42,592 nt of DNA. Origin: Ignavibacteria bacterium (GTDB lineage Bacteria > Bacteroidota > Ignavibacteria > UBA10030 > F1-140-MAGs086). Below the pieces are notes generated by a model, which saw only the letters and a program-made list of their open reading frames with translations, had not been told where the DNA came from and ran no database searches. The stretch covers positions 1-42,592 of the forward strand of contig VGWC01000014.1 of assembly GCA_016873775.1 (NCBI GenBank), given 5' to 3'. Position 1 is the stretch's first letter. The number at the start of each line of letters is the position of its first letter. The position numbers were made by a program, and so were the translations under genes. This document shows positions 40,682 to 42,592 of this stretch, piece after piece.

Positions 40682-40974
40682 ATGCTCATCGTAACAACAA
40701 ATACTATTGAAGTGAAAAAAATATTACGCTACTTCGGAATCGTCAGCGGAGAAACAATGTTGCTTGCGGGAATTTACAACGCTCGTCACCCGGCGGCGTT
40801 TGAAAACAAATTGCGCGAAGCAAAAGAGATATTGCACTGGAAAAAATGACGTATCAGGCAAAATCCTTGGGAGCAAACGTAATTATCGGCGTTGATTTAG
40901 ATTACGAAACCGTTGGAGAAGGTTCGATGCTGATGGTAAGCGCGAGCGAAACAGCAGTTGTGGTTGAGGAATAA
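40682..40974 (+). pseudogene. ybjQ: Frameshifted YbjQ-family (UPF0145) protein gene
   Basis: From ATG 40682 the frame reads IVTTNTIEVKKILRYFGIVSGETML and ENKLREAKE, matching the start of YbjQ-family proteins, then stops at TGA 40847-40849. The remainder of the family sequence follows in another frame: [40 protein letters not shown] and VVVEE, to TAA 40972-40974. Removing two bases of the AT repeat near 40828-40832 (GAGATATTGC) would restore the frame. The central VGGRSGAYE-type segment of other members also seems shortened ([10 protein letters not shown]). Function of the family is unknown; it was once annotated as heavy-metal binding. The break may be real decay or a sequencing error. Confidence 0.75.
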
Positions 40975-41073
40975 TGAGACGATTTTATTTTTAACAATAT
41001 CATCTCTTCGTTTTGGTGTAACTTATGTTGAAGTTTTTACAAAAGAAAAATATCTGATTACAATAAATTTCTT

Positions 41074-42592
41074 TCACTCCTTCATCCCTCTCCACAACAC
41101 GCCGCCACACACAACCGCAATAACGAGCAATGCAACGCCAAAACTAATTTCACCAAATAAAATTTTTCCAACGCCGAAAAGAGAAGAATACACTAACACA
41201 ACTCCCGCGCACCATTGCAGCAATTGCTTTCCAAAATGAAAATCCGTTTGAATATTCGGAAGAAGTTGTGCAATTGGTTTCCACATTCCGCCGGGACGAA
41301 TGCGTGTGTAAAATTCTTTGAGAACATTTTCTTCCGTTGGTTTTGTAAGAAACGTAACAACGAGCCATACAATAGTTGTAACGCCGACAATAAAGAACAG
41401 CGAGTTGGGAAACGTTATATCGGTGAAAAATTTTATATACGCATACATAAAAAACGGCGTAAGCATTGCGGCGATTTCACTCCACGCATTTACGCGCCAC
41501 CAATACCAACGCAGAATCAACACAAGTCCAAGTCCCGCGCCTGCTTCGATAATAAATGACCACGCGCCGGAAATCGTTTGAATAAACATTGTAACGACAA
41601 CGGAAACGAGCATTAATAGTATCGTCGTAATTCTTGAAATGCGAACATATTCTTTTTCCTCTGCTTCTTTTTTTACAAAGCGGCGATAAAAATCATTCAC
41701 GACGTATGATGTTCCCCAATTTAAATGCGTTGCAATCGTGGACATATACGCCGCGAAAAACGCAGCGACTAACAATCCAAGCAATCCCGTTGGAAGAAAA
41801 TCGCGCATCGCAAAAACGTAACCAAGTTTTTTATCGGCGAGCGAAAGTTGCGGATACAAGACAAGCGTTGCAAGTCCCGTAAGAATCCAGGGCCACGGAC
41901 GCAAACAATAATGCGCAACGGTGAACCACAATGTTGCAAGCACGCTGTGTCGCTCATCTTTTGCCGCCATCATTCGCTGCGCAACATAACCGCCGCCGCC
42001 CGGTTCTGCTCCCGGATACCACGATGCCCACCATTGAATTCCGATGTACGCAAGAAATCCCATAACGGAAATTGCGAGCGTTGTTCCCATTTCCGAAGTT
42101 GCATTTCCAACATTAGGAAAAAAATCAAAATAATATTTTGGAAGTTTTTCTTGCAATCCAGTTATTCCACCGACTTGTGGAAGTTGTAGTAAAAGAATCG
42201 CAAGCACAAGCGTTCCGACCATTGCAAACACGAATTGAAACACATCTGTCGCCGCAACGCCCCACAATCCCGACATTGCCGAATATGCTGCAACAAGCAC
42301 CATACACGCGGCGATGTAAAAAATACTTTGCGAATGTGCGATGCCAAAAATGCCTTCGAGAATGGACATCATCGCGACGTTCACCCAACCCATAATGATG
42401 CAGTTGAGAAACAATCCGAGATAGAGCGCGCGAAATCCACGAAGAAATGCGGCTGGTTTTCCCGAGTAGCGCAGTTCGATAAATTCCACGTCCGTCATTA
42501 CACCCGCGCGTCGCCAAAGTTTTGCAAAAAAGAAAATTGTGAGCACACCGCCGAAAACAAAATTCCACCAAAGCCAATTGCCTGCGATGCCA
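41074..42592 (-). CDS. Sodium:solute symporter family transporter, N-terminus outside the window
   Basis: A multi-pass inner-membrane transporter of the SSS family, 5'-truncated by the window end; at least 505 codons are visible and translation continues beyond 42592. Family marks near the visible N-terminus are LWRRAGVMTDVEFIELRYSG, then LNCIIMGWVNVAMM. Further on come YSAMSGLWGVAATDVFQFVFAMVG, the substrate/Na+ region with AAFFAAYMSTIATHLNWGTSYVVNDFYRRF, and long hydrophobic helices throughout. It takes up a solute with sodium; the substrate cannot be named, although the AYMSTIATHLNWG stretch resembles carriers of sugars or organic acids. The C-terminal part has two extra hydrophobic helices (WCAGVVLVYSSLFGVGKILF and FGVALLVIAVVCGGVLW). 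Confidence 0.92.
   Translation of the reverse strand, partial: GIAGNWLWWNFVFGGVLTIFFFAKLWRRAGVMTDVEFIELRYSGKPAAFLRGFRALYLGLFLNCIIMGWVNVAMMSILEGIFGIAHSQSIFYIAACMVLVAAYSAMSGLWGVAATDVFQFVFAMVGTLVLAILLLQLPQVGGITGLQEKLPKYYFDFFPNVGNATSEMGTTLAISVMGFLAYIGIQWWASWYPGAEPGGGGYVAQRMMAAKDERHSVLATLWFTVAHYCLRPWPWILTGLATLVLYPQLSLADKKLGYVFAMRDFLPTGLLGLLVAAFFAAYMSTIATHLNWGTSYVVNDFYRRFVKKEAEEKEYVRISRITTILLMLVSVVVTMFIQTISGAWSFIIEAGAGLGLVLILRWYWWRVNAWSEIAAMLTPFFMYAYIKFFTDITFPNSLFFIVGVTTIVWLVVTFLTKPTEENVLKEFYTRIRPGGMWKPIAQLLPNIQTDFHFGKQLLQWCAGVVLVYSSLFGVGKILFGEISFGVALLVIAVVCGGVLWRGMKE

Overview
The window looks like a chromosome segment of a Gram-negative bacterium of the Bacteroidota/Ignavibacteriota/Chlorobiota group. 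The best clues are a secreted protein with a C-terminal type IX secretion (T9SS) sorting domain (motif LDQNYPNPFNPTTTIRFSI), outer-membrane genes (ADP-heptose synthesis, a TamB-family protein), AT-rich DNA, and many starts with weak or no Shine-Dalgarno. This placement comes from motifs, not from a database search. No rRNA, tRNA or CRISPR array was found.

Layout. 1-2.5 kb: end of a type I restriction-modification locus (hsdM tail, hsdS) overlapping a REP-associated tyrosine transposase (RAYT); both genes carry in-frame arrays of a 14-16 bp palindrome. 2.6-4.7 kb: gpmA, a nitrilase-family amidohydrolase with an in-frame repeat insertion, and a small membrane protein gene broken by one amber codon. 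4.8-7.2 kb (minus): HtrA protease and recO. 7.3-13.4 kb: heptose kinase, heptose-1-P adenylyltransferase and a 1517-aa TamB-like protein. 13.5-15.9 kb: a foreign-looking patch with a GmrSD-like (DUF262+DUF1524) restriction enzyme and three small unknown ORFs. 16-22.6 kb: RNase R, a phosphomutase-like metalloenzyme, Nudix, PfkB kinase, ndk and rnhA, with four different repeat families in successive gaps. 22.6-23.1 kb: a decayed GNAT/YoaP-like gene. 23.2-25.2 kb (minus): ptsH-ptsI. 25.3-28.2 kb (minus): a T9SS cargo gene split by a G10 tract. 28.4-30.7 kb: bacilliredoxin and an ECF sigma/anti-sigma/Spy-like operon. 31.1-33.9 kb: rpmH-rnpA-yidD-yidC. 34-36.9 kb (minus): NtrC-type regulator and PAS histidine kinase. 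37-42.6 kb: murQ, an orphan DNA methyltransferase with a small partner, an LhgO-like oxidoreductase, a frameshifted ybjQ and a sodium:solute symporter cut by the window end.

How it fits together. Most genes are housekeeping: envelope building, RNA and nucleotide metabolism, PTS phosphorelay and stress signalling. The accessory layer is restriction and modification (type I, GmrSD-like, orphan methyltransferase) plus a rich set of short palindromic or phrase-like repeats. The most interesting signal is the RAYT and its neighbour hsdS. Both are interrupted in frame by the same palindrome, whose variants change in a compensatory way, so the DNA or RNA fold appears to be conserved rather than the peptide. 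This resembles a REP/RAYT system that, like the Rickettsia palindromic elements, tolerates insertion inside proteins.

Four genes look broken or switched: the amber-interrupted membrane protein, the GNAT/YoaP gene, ybjQ and the G10-interrupted T9SS cargo. Assembly error cannot be excluded for those that hinge on one base or a homopolymer.
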